DNA of 64,000 nucleotides from Paraburkholderia azotifigens (GCF_007995085.1 NZ_VOQS01000002.1:1-64000), one strand, 5' to 3'. Shown: positions 19,271-27,921, counted from the stretch's first letter. Notes: generated by a model from the sequence alone, not told the origin. Made by a program: numbers and translations.

Positions 19271-19465
19271 GTGCGCTGCCTTCGTTGTGCGCCAAATTTC
19301 CTCGAAGAGCGAAAAGAACAGCGAGACGCGGCGGAGAACGCGACGGGTGATGACATGCCCGTTACACCGGACAGCAAGACACGAGACGTTGATGAAGATC
19401 AGGCAGAACACCGAAACAGTGGTGAGAAACGCAAGAGGGTGCCCAGAAACGGCAGGTTTCCCTGA
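19271..19465 (+). CDS. small charged protein, paralogue of the one at 21242-21415
   Basis: Reads EERKEQRDAAENATGDDMPVTPD, clearly related to ELAESRRQREAAENATDDGMPVAPE encoded at 21242-21415 on the other strand. Only the middle is conserved; the start here (GTG 19271) is doubtful and the true N terminus may be lost. Function unknown, probably unstructured. Confidence 0.4.
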   Translation: MRCLRCAPNFLEERKEQRDAAENATGDDMPVTPDSKTRDVDEDQAEHRNSGEKRKRVPRNGRFP

Positions 19466-19553
19466 AATCGAGGCTCGGTGAATGAGTACGGCTGATGCTT
19501 TTCCTCCGGTCACCTAAAATATAACTAATGCTCCAACCTCAAGGGAGGCTGCC

Positions 19554-19712
19554 ATGAGCCAGTCAATGATCAGCTTTGTAGTGGGGATTGCGGTGGTGCT
19601 ATGCGTCGCGGTATTTGCAGCCACACGGTATAGGCGAGAACACAAGGACGGGTCCGTTGTCCGTTGGCTAGACACGCATCCGATCCGCGAATGGATGCGT
19701 CATAAGCACTGA
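19554..19712 (+). CDS. 52-residue single-pass membrane protein
   Basis: ATG 19554 follows GGGAGG. One hydrophobic segment (SFVVGIAVVLCVAVFAATRY) and a basic tail with RWLDTHPIREWMRHKH. A relative with the same layout follows at 19819-19974 (RWLDEHHVMDRLRKQF). Too short for routine gene calling. Function unknown. Confidence 0.6.
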   Translation: MSQSMISFVVGIAVVLCVAVFAATRYRREHKDGSVVRWLDTHPIREWMRHKH

Positions 19713-19818
19713 ACGACCTAGCACAGGACTTTCGGAAGTGCCGGGGCACGGAAGCGCCATTTCTCTACCGCGTAATCTGTCGGCCGGTGTAAATCGAGAA
19801 CTAATTGAAAAGGATGAT

Positions 19819-19974
19819 ATGACGTACGCAATGTGGGGCATCGTGATCGGGCTGGCGCTGTTGTTCGGCGCGTCGCTACGGCGATATAGACGCAGCCTCC
19901 TCCGGAAGCGGGAGACCCGTTGGCTGGATGAACACCATGTCATGGACAGGCTGCGCAAGCAATTCGGACGGTAG
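19819..19974 (+). CDS. 51-residue single-pass membrane protein
   Basis: ATG 19819 has AAAAGGATG upstream. Hydrophobic segment AMWGIVIGLALLFGAS, then Arg-rich RRYRRSLLRKRETRWLDEHH. Probable tandem paralogue of the protein at 19554-19712, sharing the order membrane segment, arginines, RWLD-x-H. The longer frame from 19738 lacks a ribosome site. Confidence 0.6.
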   Translation: MTYAMWGIVIGLALLFGASLRRYRRSLLRKRETRWLDEHHVMDRLRKQFGR

Positions 19975-20040
19975 CTTCGAAAATGACACACGTTGGCAGA
20001 TTGCCAGGCGGCAAAGACTGTTTTTGAAGGAGCAGGCGAA

Positions 20041-20265
20041 ATGACCCTGAATTACGCAGGCAGGTCACACGACGAAGCGGTGGCGGCACGGCACGGGCAG
20101 AAACAAAAGGCGCAGGAACAGGCCGGCGGCGAGATGGCGGTAGAAGGGACGGAGGCCGACGCGGAGCATAGTTGCGGCGAGTTGTCCGAGCGGGGCAAGC
20201 AGGTATGGCGAACTGGAAGCGGGATCAACGGTGGGGGAAGGAGTGAGGTGGCCGCGTCGATCTGA
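20041..20265 (+). CDS. small hydrophilic unknown protein
   Basis: 74 residues from ATG 20041, preceded by AAGGAGCAGGCGA. Rich in Glu, Gln, Gly and Ala (RHGQKQKAQEQAGGEMAVEG), with no membrane segment. Likely disordered. Family not recognised. Confidence 0.45.
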   Translation: MTLNYAGRSHDEAVAARHGQKQKAQEQAGGEMAVEGTEADAEHSCGELSERGKQVWRTGSGINGGGRSEVAASI

Positions 20266-20456
20266 TGGGTGCGGGCGGAGCAATTCATTCCGTTCGCATC
20301 GCTCATGAATCGGAAGCTGGTGTTGAACCTAGCCGGTGAACATGGGCAACGCGGCGAGGCGCTGCGCGGGCCACCGGCTATCGCGTCCCACTTCGACCGG
20401 TAACCCGGCGCGATCGTGCCCAATCCACCTACGCCGCGGTCTTGAGGGGCGTCACC

Positions 20457-20899
20457 GTGGCCCCTGCCACGATCGCCTGCAGGTTTCAGGATTCGAAAGC
20501 GAACCAACTGCTGGCAGTGCTACCCGATGCGGAGTGGCAGCGCCTCGCACCCCACCTCGTGGAGGTCGACATGCCGCTCGGGCAGGCCGTCTACGAGTCG
20601 GGTGGCCAGCTCGAGCATGTCTATTTTCCAACCACGTCGATCGTTTCGCTGCTATACGTGATGGAGGATGGCGCGTCTGCCAAAATTGCCATCGTGGGCA
20701 GGGAAGGAATCGTCGGCATCGCGATCTTCATGGGTGGGGAAACCACCCCGAGTCGCGCGATCGTGCAAAGTGCCGGCCATGCAGTCATCGCCACATCGAG
20801 GTGCTTGACCGGCCAGGTCTCGAACGGCATGTCTGCGAATGCTACGCCGTGGTGAAGCGGGAATTCGATCGCCTGTTGCCAGATTTGAAGACGCTGTGA
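20457..20899 (+). pseudogene. Crp/Fnr regulator with the HTH domain deleted
   Basis: From GTG 20457 the frame reads the N-terminal cyclic-nucleotide-binding-like domain (LLAVLPDAEWQRLAPHLVEV, YFPTTSIVSLLYVMEDG, IVGREGIVGIAIFMGG) as far as VQSAGHAV near 20785. The next recognisable sequence, in another frame, is the extreme C terminus of this family (IEVLDRPGLERHVCECYAVV ... FDRLLP), ending at 20899. The approximately 90-100 residues between, including the winged helix, are missing. The junction lies near 20785-20800. The product from the first frame cannot bind DNA. Confidence 0.75.
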
Positions 20900-20954
20900 C
20901 CGAAGCGCATGTGCGACATAGATCATTCGGCCAATACGATGTGGCGGGTCGACC

Positions 20955-21266
20955 TCACGTCGATTTGTGCTCAATTTCATCGAATGATCTGAGCAGTCTG
21001 GCCACGCGCTTTATGCCATCGGGAATCAGATCCTGATGCATAGACAGCGATGTAATACGACGCCGCCAGTACGGTAGTCCAAGGGCATTTCCCCGGACAA
21101 GTAGCGGAATGACCCGTTCGAGGTGGTTCAGGTCTTTTTCAAACTGAGCACGTGGCATCAGTACCCCTGAAGAAACTTGTCGTTGCCTCGGGCAAGAATC
21201 GACGACGTTCAGGATTGCATAAAGCTGCGGCCTGAACCCAGCTATTTCTTGCTGTACCTGATCCAT
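20955..21266 (-). CDS. unknown 103-residue protein
   Basis: Soluble, helical, with several hydrophobic heptads (LNHLERVIPLLVRGNALGLP, DGIKRVARLLRSFDEI). Its ATG 21266 lies inside the end of the upstream gene (21242-21415), an overlap of 25 bases that suggests coupled translation. Family not recognised. Confidence 0.6.
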   Translation of the reverse strand: MDQVQQEIAGFRPQLYAILNVVDSCPRQRQVSSGVLMPRAQFEKDLNHLERVIPLLVRGNALGLPYWRRRITSLSMHQDLIPDGIKRVARLLRSFDEIEHKST

Positions 21267-21415
21267 TGCTTCGGCGTCTTATATTGAATTTGTCCAACGT
21301 CTCTCGCGTTATGTTCCGGCGCCACAGGCATGCCATCGTCCGTCGCATTCTCCGCGGCTTCTCTCTGTCTCCTGCTTTCCGCTAGTTCTTCCGCATTCAC
21401 TTGGTCGTCAATCAT
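21242..21415 (-). CDS. 57-residue charged protein, paralogue of the one at 19271-19465
   Basis: ATG 21415 follows TAGGAGTG. The sequence opens MIDDQVNAEELAESRRQREA and continues AENATDDGMPVAPEHNARDV. The central part is shared with the plus-strand frame at 19271-19465. Overlaps the start of the downstream gene. Function unknown. Confidence 0.6.
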   Translation of the reverse strand: MIDDQVNAEELAESRRQREAAENATDDGMPVAPEHNARDVGQIQYKTPKQWIRYSKK

Positions 21416-21594
21416 GATGCACTCCTACTGTGAGACAAACTGGTTCGCCAACAGACGGCTGGCGGCGTCCTAAAGTCGGGACGAAGCGACACATCGCAAC
21501 TACGCGTTCGATTCTTAAGGTCCGTCGTAGCGCGACCGGCGTCACCCGTCCACGAAAACCCGCCGGGTACACGCGCCCAGGACGATTGCCATCC

Positions 21595-21990
21595 CTATCG
21601 GTTCTCAAGTTCATGTACGGCAGCCAGCGTGATGAACGCTGAGCGCGTCATATGACGTTCTTTTGCCGCCACATCGACTCGCTGCAGCAGACTCTCAAGC
21701 AGGCTCAATTGAATGCCTACAGCTTTTGAGGTAACCCGCGCCAGGTTGATGTCGATAAACATCCAGATCCCTTCCCCGTCGTCCACGTCGAGCGCATGCA
21801 ATTCCGATGTACTGCAGGTGGGAGCAGGTATGAGTTGCTCGCTGCGGTCGTACATCAACTCGACCATCTCTTGCGCGTTGCGCTTCAGTTCGCCCAACGA
21901 ATTGCCGCGCACATCGGCGCGGGGCAAATCGGGAAAACTGGCGCGAAAGCCGGTGTCGCCATCGCGGTGGACGTAAAGTGGATATTCCAT
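21595..21990 (-). CDS. hicB: HicB-type antitoxin without a visible HicA
   Basis: 131 residues. The N-terminal HicB domain has GDTGFRASFPDLPRADVRGN followed by SLGELKRNAQEMVE; the C terminus MTRSAFITLAAVHEL resembles a ribbon-helix-helix DNA-binding domain. HicB normally neutralises the small RNA-degrading toxin HicA encoded next to it, but no HicA-like frame is found within 300 bases on either side. Likely a solitary HicB acting as a regulator. Confidence 0.75.
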   Translation of the reverse strand: MEYPLYVHRDGDTGFRASFPDLPRADVRGNSLGELKRNAQEMVELMYDRSEQLIPAPTCSTSELHALDVDDGEGIWMFIDINLARVTSKAVGIQLSLLESLLQRVDVAAKERHMTRSAFITLAAVHELENR

Positions 21991-22033
21991 GACCTGCTCC
22001 CCTCGAGCGGTCGACTGACTGGCATTCGGTGTG

Positions 22034-22306
22034 TCAGAGTTCGGTCGCCTGAACCTTGCCGTCTATGATGTCTTTGCCGTATTGCATCGCGAGGTCGACG
22101 GCGTCGTCCTCGTTGGTGGGACTTGCTGTACCGAATAACGTTGAATAGCGCCCGGCCTTGACCCCGGCGGCCGGAATGGGGTCAATTCTCACGATGCACG
22201 AGAACTGCCTTTGACCTTTGGCATACGGATCGCGATGCAGGGGGAATTCCTGTCGAGGGTACGCGCTGAGCGCGTACCCTCTGTATTCGATGGTGGGGAT
22301 GGACAT
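22034..22306 (-). CDS. small unknown protein, YRG-type
   Basis: 90 residues; ATG 22306 follows AAGGAGCACGTCATC. Opens MSIPTIEYRGYALSAYPRQE and ends with a helix DDAVDLAMQYGKDIIDG. Probably the same broad family as the protein at 18981-19217. Common in small stress-linked gene sets of this bacterial group, to my recollection; function unknown. Confidence 0.65.
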   Translation of the reverse strand: MSIPTIEYRGYALSAYPRQEFPLHRDPYAKGQRQFSCIVRIDPIPAAGVKAGRYSTLFGTASPTNEDDAVDLAMQYGKDIIDGKVQATEL

Positions 22307-22447
22307 GATGACGTGCTCCTTAAGCGGTGCTGACCGTCATTGAACAGTGTCTATCCGGATGCGAAAAAGGGCGGCCAGGTACATCTGGATGGCTTCACAA
22401 TGCGCTCAATGCCACTGCATAGCAATCTAAATCTTAACGGCGCAAAA

Positions 22448-22476
22448 GGGGAAGCCGGCGACTTGCCGGCTTCCCC
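22448..22476 (-). terminator. Rho-independent terminator of the phasin gene
   Basis: Perfect 12-bp stem GGGGAAGCCGGC/GCCGGCTTCCCC with a 5-base loop. On the minus strand it is followed by TTTTGCG, about 80 bases after the phasin stop. Confidence 0.85.
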
Positions 22477-22558
22477 ATCAGGCGGTGAGACCGCCCAGCG
22501 ACCTGCTCGTGCAGAGCGCCGTTTTCGTGCTTGCACGCAAGCCGCGCATCGCTATCGC

Positions 22559-23065
22559 CTATGCGATGTCAGGTACTGCGGCGTTGCCGGGCGTACACAT
22601 GCCGGCCGCGTGCTGGACGGTTTCCTGCATCATTCCCTGGGACCGCATCATCCCACCGATCGCAGACTGCATCGCGGCGTAGGCTGCGTCAGCACCAAAG
22701 GGAGTGGTCTGTCCAAGGTTGGCCGCCAGCTGCTTGCCGATGGCGTTGTACCGGTTCTGCAGGTCCTCGCCGGCCTGTGTCACGGCTGCCATGAACTGCG
22801 AATCGATCTGTCGGACATGCTCCGCATACGCCAGGGCGCGCTCGAAAAATTGCTGCGACAGGCCGACCGCGCCAGTGGATGACGGTAGTCCGGATGGCAG
22901 CGATAACAAGACGGCTTTTCCTTCGTCCAGCATCGCCTTTAGGGCTGCGAGATTGAGATGAGTCAGCTTCTGCAAACGCTCAAACCCTTCATTCTGCAAG
23001 CCGAAAAATACCGGCAATGTACGCAGGCCGAAGTCAGCGGATTGCTCAACAGCGGTGGTGTTCAT
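22559..23065 (-). CDS. phasin family protein (PHA granule-associated)
   Basis: 168 residues from ATG 23065, with GGGAGC upstream. All-helical, with the phasin pattern LRTLPVFFGLQNEGFERLQK, AALKAMLDEGKAVLLS and FFERALAYAEHVRQIDSQFM. Phasins coat polyhydroxyalkanoate granules. The C-terminal part is Met/Ala-rich (GGMMRSQGMMQETVQHAAGM). Confidence 0.85.
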   Translation of the reverse strand: MNTTAVEQSADFGLRTLPVFFGLQNEGFERLQKLTHLNLAALKAMLDEGKAVLLSLPSGLPSSTGAVGLSQQFFERALAYAEHVRQIDSQFMAAVTQAGEDLQNRYNAIGKQLAANLGQTTPFGADAAYAAMQSAIGGMMRSQGMMQETVQHAAGMCTPGNAAVPDIA

Positions 23066-23277
23066 TGAATGCTCCCGAATCGACCCGGCACGTGCGTCCA
23101 AGGGATTTCGGAGGCGAGTGTCTCGTTAAAAGATCAGCAGGTCGGAGCGACTAGCACTGCCAATGCTGCGCCGCAACAACACCCACTGTATACCTTTCCC
23201 GTCGGATGTACAGCGATTCCGGAAAGCAGATCCGGCCGGACCGAACCGACAGGCCGTCGTCGTTCGATCATATAGTT

Positions 23278-23862
23278 TCACGCGGTGGGCGCCCCCGGTA
23301 CTTTATCGCTCGATGTCTTGCTGGACGTGAGCAGGTTCTTCAGCGCTTCCATCTGCTCCTTCTGAATGTTCAGCAATTCGGTCCATTGCTCGTCACGCAG
23401 GATATCCACCTTTTCATGCAGCAACATGATTTCGAGTTCGGCCTTCAGATTGATTTCGTAGTCGTGCTCGGCGGACATTCGGTCCTTGTATGACTGCCTG
23501 TTCTGGGCCATCAGGATGATGGGAGCTTGGATGGCCGCGAGCATCGAGAGAAACAGGTTGAGCAGAATGTAGGGGTATGGATCAAAAGTCTCGCTGTACT
23601 TCGCCAGAATCACCGAATTCAAGCCAACCCAGACAATCATGATCACGATAAAACACGTGATGAATATCCACGATCCGCCGAAGGCCGCCACGGCATCGGC
23701 TGCGCGCTGGCCTCGCGTCATCGCGGCATCCAGTTCTTTCGCCGCATCTCTTGCTACGTGTCGGCGCTCCGCGACCAGCCGCGCAACATTCTTCGCGCGC
23801 TCGTCCAACGCTTCATAGGGTACGCCGAAGAATTTCTCGGCAAGCTCAGCGGGCTTTTGCAT
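23278..23862 (-). CDS. DUF1003 membrane protein
   Basis: 194 residues. Two transmembrane helices separated by a short loop, in the diagnostic pattern FGGSWIFITCFIVIMIVWVG, DPYPYILLNLFLSMLAAIQA and PIILMAQNRQSYKDR. The C-terminal third is a charged helix. Found in many bacteria; function unknown. Confidence 0.9.
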   Translation of the reverse strand: MQKPAELAEKFFGVPYEALDERAKNVARLVAERRHVARDAAKELDAAMTRGQRAADAVAAFGGSWIFITCFIVIMIVWVGLNSVILAKYSETFDPYPYILLNLFLSMLAAIQAPIILMAQNRQSYKDRMSAEHDYEINLKAELEIMLLHEKVDILRDEQWTELLNIQKEQMEALKNLLTSSKTSSDKVPGAPTA

Positions 23863-24011
23863 TTTGCACTCGAGGTAGTCGCGTCTGTCGAAGAGGGTTC
23901 TCTGCTACGGCCAGATCGCTGAAAACGCTTCGCAACCGCGAGCTGAAATCAGCGCACACTGCTTGAACACTCGCGCTTTCTGGCGAGCACCGATACCACC
24001 GGAGTAGTGTG

Positions 24012-24152
24012 ATGGCAAAAGGTCAGTTGCGCAGCAATCGCGAAGCAAAGAAACCGAAGCAGCCGAAAAAGCCGCCGCCGGTTTGGTCGCCGTCCAGACC
24101 GGTCCCACCCAGCGCACGGTCGAATTCTGCGGAAGCGCAAAGAAAGCGTTGA
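24012..24152 (+). CDS. 46-residue Lys/Pro-rich protein
   Basis: ATG 24012 opens MAKGQLRSNREAKKPKQPKK and ends after a Pro/Ser/Arg-rich tail. The start resembles a widespread family of tiny basic proteins (MAKGQ-x-RSNREAKKPK). A GGAG-like sequence lies 8 bases upstream. Function unknown; shorter than automatic ORF cut-offs. Confidence 0.6.
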   Translation: MAKGQLRSNREAKKPKQPKKPPPVWSPSRPVPPSARSNSAEAQRKR

Positions 24153-24268
24153 GGACGAACTCGTCCAGGCAACTCGTCGGCGTCGCATCGATGCCTGACA
24201 ACATTGTCTCAAGTTCATCCAGTCGCGGCTTCGACGATCCTCGCTTGCCACAACGCAGGCGTGGCTCT

Positions 24269-24454
24269 TCATGCGCATGCCGTCGGTGCTCGCCCGACCG
24301 ATTTCCCGTAGGCCGATGGACCGACAGCGATACTTCTCTCAGAGCGCATGCCGTTGGCTTCGGCACGTGACATGGATTTGTATCGCTGGGCTCTATCGAT
24401 CCGGCCACGCCACAGCGCCTCATTGGCGAGCGGATCGCCGGAATCACGAGTCAT
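24269..24454 (-). CDS. possible 61-residue unknown protein
   Basis: ATG 24454 has a good ribosome site (GGAGATGCATC). Reads MTRDSGDPLANEALWRGRID and continues hydrophilic to the stop. No family recognised. The ribosome site is the main support. Confidence 0.35.
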   Translation of the reverse strand: MTRDSGDPLANEALWRGRIDRAQRYKSMSRAEANGMRSERSIAVGPSAYGKSVGRAPTACA

Positions 24455-24677
24455 GATGCATCTCCAGATCGGGCATAAAGACGCCGAACCGCCGGATAAG
24501 CGCCACGCCCGCATGTGACATGCCATGGAAGTCCCTTGAATAGGGACCGATTGCGGGCGGCCTTTCCCAGTTCGTCGCAATGGCCTGCTCGCCGTAAACA
24601 GTGCCACCCGAACGACCCGGGTTGCAAGGGGCCGATGCGTTCCCGAGAACCTCGGGGATCCATTCTGCGGCGCGCGT

Positions 24678-25127
24678 GTGCTGATGGATCGCAATCCTCC
24701 AAACGCGTATCAGCGCGTGCTGGCTGCATTGATCAAGGAAGACCACCTGGACCGGCACATCCGGCGCATCCGTGGCGTCTATGCGGATCGCCGTGCGCGA
24801 ACCATCGAGACCATCGGACGACTATTGCCGGAAGAAGTCGCCTGGTTGCAGCCGAGCGATCAGGGAATACACCTCGTGCTCTGGCTGGGCGGAGGCGTCG
24901 ACGACAGATCGGTGGCATCGCTCGCGGCCGAAAGGGGCGTCGCCGTGCGGGCGGTGTCTCCGGTGTATTCCGGCGGAAACGGTCCGATGGGATTGATGCC
25001 GGGTCTCGGCGGTTTCGGCGATGAGGAGATCGAAACTGCCACGCGATGTCTCGCCACGACTATTGGAACTGTGGCAAAAGCTCCTCGCAGTGCGAACCCG
25101 CCGAGAAAGGAAACGGGAAGTAAATAG
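24678..25127 (+). pseudogene. C-terminal piece of a PdxR/MocR-type regulator
   Basis: KEDHLDRHIRRIRGVYADRR, followed by VAWLQPSDQGIHLVLWL and an Ala/Glu-rich region, corresponds to the last 130 or so residues of the aminotransferase-like domain of GntR/MocR regulators. The PLP-lysine region and the whole winged-helix N terminus are missing upstream. Start codon meaningless; 5'-truncated remnant. Confidence 0.7.
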
Positions 25128-25501
25128 CGACGACAATCTGAAAGCTGCTCAATGTCCCTTCCTGTCCGATGAGCGGTCATTCCGACCAGGAGATTGACTG
25201 TCGGTAGCTGGCCCGTACCCGGTCCGACGATGAGTCCGCGGAGGCACCACCGATGATGCCTCCGCATCAGGCAGCAATCGACCCTATATAGATAGTCCGT
25301 CCCGTTTTCATCGATACTGGTGGGACTGGCAGCTCGCTGCCAGTCGAGGCGGGAGCGGGTCGCGGCGTTGTTCTCTTCATTGCAGCGACGGCAGTGCCAC
25401 AAACGATCTTCGTTGTATGTTGCGCGTTGCCGCCGTCGCAAAACGGCGGCAGTAAAGGTTCCTGTCAAACGGGTCCAATACAACACTTGGAGAATCCCCC
25501 A
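25128..25501. other. leader region of the HiPIP gene
   Basis: No gene. A 9-bp stem TGCCGCCGT/ACGGCGGCA (25428-25436 with 25443-25451) sits 50 bases before the HiPIP start and may stabilise or regulate its mRNA. Confidence 0.45.
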
Positions 25502-25816
25502 ATGAAACAGTCTCGTCGCACGTTTCTGATTACGAGTCTTGGCGCCGCTTCGGCGCTCGCCCTCTCACGCCAGGCGTTCGCCGATGCACCGCACGTTAGC
25601 GAAAGCGACCCGACCGCGGTAGCGCTCGGCTACAAGGAAGACGCAACCAAGATCGACAAGGCCAAGTACGGGTCGAAGTACGTGGCCGGCTCAATGTGCA
25701 GCAACTGCTCGCTGTATTCGGGTAAGGCGGGCGATGCTTTTGGCCCGTGTGCACTGTTTGGCGGAAAGCAAGTCAACAGCAAGGGATGGTGCAGCGGCTA
25801 TACCAAGAAGGCCTGA
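25502..25816 (+). CDS. high-potential iron-sulfur protein (HiPIP)
   Basis: 104 residues. Twin-arginine signal (SRRTFLITSLGAASALALSR), cleaved about AFA (residue 29), then the HiPIP domain with four cluster Cys: MCSNCSLYSG, GPCALFGGKQ and GWCSGY. Soluble periplasmic [4Fe-4S] electron carrier; folded before Tat export. Monocistronic by its surroundings. Confidence 0.93.
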   Translation: MKQSRRTFLITSLGAASALALSRQAFADAPHVSESDPTAVALGYKEDATKIDKAKYGSKYVAGSMCSNCSLYSGKAGDAFGPCALFGGKQVNSKGWCSGYTKKA

Positions 25817-26010
25817 TCTACAGGAAGACGTGGTCTCGACGAAGCGATCTGCGTCGGCATTGCCGCACGGCTCGCCTCGACTTCCCAATTTGGCGTTCCG
25901 ATCGGTCTGCTGTCGCCGTCCTTGGGCTTAGTGGTTGAGCGGTAGATCCATCGGATGCGCGCGGAGCCATCATTTGCCCTACCGAAGGTGGAAAAGCTGC
26001 GCTGAAAAGC

Positions 26011-26142
26011 ATGCACGACGCGCGAACGGCGCTCGTTGCAAGCGCGTTAGACGGAGCGGGAGATCGAGAATCTGTTGCGCACGCAGTGCGGGTTCTGAAC
26101 GAAATCGCCGAAGGAATCGAGTTACGGCGAAAAGCCGACTGA
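26011..26142 (+). CDS. possible 43-residue unknown protein
   Basis: MHDARTALVASALDGAGDRE ... HAVRVLNEIAEGIELRRKAD is protein-like and helical. The frame is open further upstream, starting after a TGA near 25939 (GAIICPTEGGKAALKS), so the true start may be earlier. No clear ribosome site. Confidence 0.35.
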   Translation: MHDARTALVASALDGAGDRESVAHAVRVLNEIAEGIELRRKAD

Positions 26143-26739
26143 CGTTTCGAAACCTGCACGGTGGGAAGACGGTGGCCTTTCTCCCCTTACTTAGCTAGAG
26201 AGGCCCGGGGTAATCGAAGAAGGGACTTCGCCGTCCCGAGGCTATGGCCGTAAGCCGCGAATCAGCATCAAGCCATGACGGGGGCGGGTGTAGCGTCATC
26301 CATGTCGGCCTACCGGTCCAACCACCTCAAAAAAAATAATAAGCAATGGAATCAGACACAGCCGGCAATCCATTCGCGCTGGTGGGCTTAATAGTGGAAA
26401 GGGACTGGTCAGAAAGAAAGTTGCGCGCAGGTTCATGTCTTCCGGCCGGGGTTGGCGCAACGGAGGTGGGCGTGGCGCAATGGTTCACCTGTGGTCGGCT
26501 CCGAGCCGCCGAGCCGAACCGGGAGTGCCCCGACAACGGTACGCCGGCCGGACTGGATCGAGGCGGCACATCGCTGTCGGCGGGTGCATCGAGTTCACCG
26601 GTACATGAGGACCTCGCGCGAATGTCCGAACGTCATGGGCGACTCGGCGTGTACGGTTTAAAAGTTTCACTAAAACTGGCGCGAGCCTGCCCGGCTCGAC
26701 GACCCCAATGAGCAATGATTACCGCTCGCGTATCAGCAC

Positions 26740-26755
26740 TGTAACAAAATGTGAC
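26740..26755 (+). promoter_or_regulatory. TGTAAC-N4-TGTGAC direct repeat, copy 1
   Basis: Half-sites TGTAAC and TGTGAC start 10 bases apart, the spacing used by OmpR/PhoB-type response regulators. The site resembles the RstA box (TGTAACNANATGTA). Confidence 0.45.
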
Positions 26756-26930
26756 GAAGGCAGACTGGCGGCCCGGTAAGTCCCAAGAATTAGGGTATTC
26801 ATCAGTCTAAACCGAGCTAAATCGGCAATATGGAAGCGCTCTCTAGGCCTCCGCGAGCATTTTTTTCCGGCAGTTATAACGATCACCGATTTTTGGCGAG
26901 TGTTTTTTTCATAAATTCCTGTTTCTTGTC

Positions 26931-26946
26931 TGTAACAAATTGTGAC
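26931..26946 (+). promoter_or_regulatory. TGTAAC-N4-TGTGAC direct repeat, copy 2
   Basis: Identical to the copy at 26740 except for one spacer base, in the same orientation, 191 bases downstream. Confidence 0.45.
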
Positions 26947-27187
26947 GTGCGGGCTGCCTCATGATCTTCCCCTACGCGGATTTTGTTGTGACGAATCTAT
27001 GCTCCCGAGAATTGGGTGATGTCTTGCAGAGCCTAAGACGCCGCCATTGAGCCCAATTCCGCGTGAAGGTTTCATCAGACTTTTCTGTTCGCCTCCTCAC
27101 ATTAGCGCCCGCGCGGACCTCCAACCCCCCGATTTAACAGTTTTTCAGTTCTGAAACATTTTCTTTCACGGACTCATCAAGAGGTCT

Positions 27188-27205
27188 TTCATTTGGCCAA
27201 ATGAA
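27188..27205. promoter_or_regulatory. 18-bp perfect palindrome
   Basis: TTCATTTGGCCAAATGAA reads the same on both strands. Operator-like size and symmetry, in non-coding DNA 420 bases before the first pilin gene. Confidence 0.45.
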
Positions 27206-27625
27206 CTAATGCCAGCAAGCCTTTCGGCACAGATGGCACCGTTCTGGCTACATGTACCCGCAACGGTGACCCGCACATTGCTCAACAGGATGAGCGGCAC
27301 GGTTTCAGGCGCCACAGAACAGCTGACGGGGGGTTCAGTTCTGCGACGTCCGAAAACTTCGGCACTTTCTGGGCTTCGGCCGTCGATGGTGGCGAAGGTC
27401 AGGAAGCCAGCACGACGGACTCGGCCGTCGTTGAGGTTTCCGAAGTAAGTGGCGTTGGGGAGGGGGCGGGCTGGAGCGCATCGTCGAGGCGATCTGCTCC
27501 AGCACCGAACCGGTCAGCCAGGCCAAAACCGGCTGTGCAGTTGGCAGCCTTCACCAATGTCCGGTCCCGCAGCGGGCATGTTTAGTGTACCTGAGTAAAA
27601 CAACTTCCTTTTCAAGGAGCTTCAA

Positions 27626-27811
27626 ATGCAAAAAACTCTCGGCCTGATCCGTGCCTTTGTGCGTGAAGAAGATGGTGTGACGGCGATTGAATATGGTCTG
27701 CTGGCAGCGTTGATCGCGGTGGCGATCATCGCCGGTGCGCAGCTTGTCGGCACAAACCTGAATGGCCTGTTCAACTACATCGCGGGCAAGGTGACCGCAC
27801 CAGCAGCGTAA
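27626..27811 (+). CDS. flp: Flp pilin 1
   Basis: 61 residues from ATG 27626 (AAGGAGC upstream). Type IVb pilin: short basic leader, then the Flp cleavage site G/VTAIEY with Glu and Tyr at +5/+6, and one hydrophobic helix (GLLAALIAVAIIAGAQLVG). First gene of the Tad operon and likely its most abundant product. Confidence 0.95.
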   Translation: MQKTLGLIRAFVREEDGVTAIEYGLLAALIAVAIIAGAQLVGTNLNGLFNYIAGKVTAPAA

Positions 27812-27833
27812 TCGGCGCGGCAATCGCCCTGAG

Positions 27834-27868
27834 CGGAGCTGCCGGGTCTTCGCGCCTAGGCAGCTCCG
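27834..27868 (+). terminator. strong hairpin between the two pilin genes
   Basis: 10-bp stem CGGAGCTGCC/GGCAGCTCCG with a 15-base loop and no T run. It probably protects the flp1 mRNA end or partly terminates, giving more pilin than downstream machinery. Confidence 0.6.
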
Positions 27869-27921
27869 TGATCGGCACCGAGAAGTGAGTTCGTGAAAAC
27901 TAAACGTCCTGGGGAGAAGAG

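Larger units (their letters stand above)
26143..27625. other. 1.5-kb intergenic region upstream of the Tad locus
   Basis: Several open frames exist, but none has a convincing start or composition. The stretch 26.73-27.20 kb is clearly AT-richer than its surroundings and contains two near-identical TGTAAC-type sites and an 18-bp palindrome (separate entries). A transcription control region or a horizontally acquired border. Confidence 0.5.

Noticed and set aside
24444..24758. 104-codon minus-strand ORF
   Set aside because: Overlaps the PdxR/MocR remnant on the other strand and has no ribosome site; the shorter frame at 24269-24454 has better support.
26346..26715. ORFs on both strands (26346-26711 plus, 26485-26715 minus)
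   Set aside because: Neither has a ribosome site or recognisable domain; composition is not convincing.
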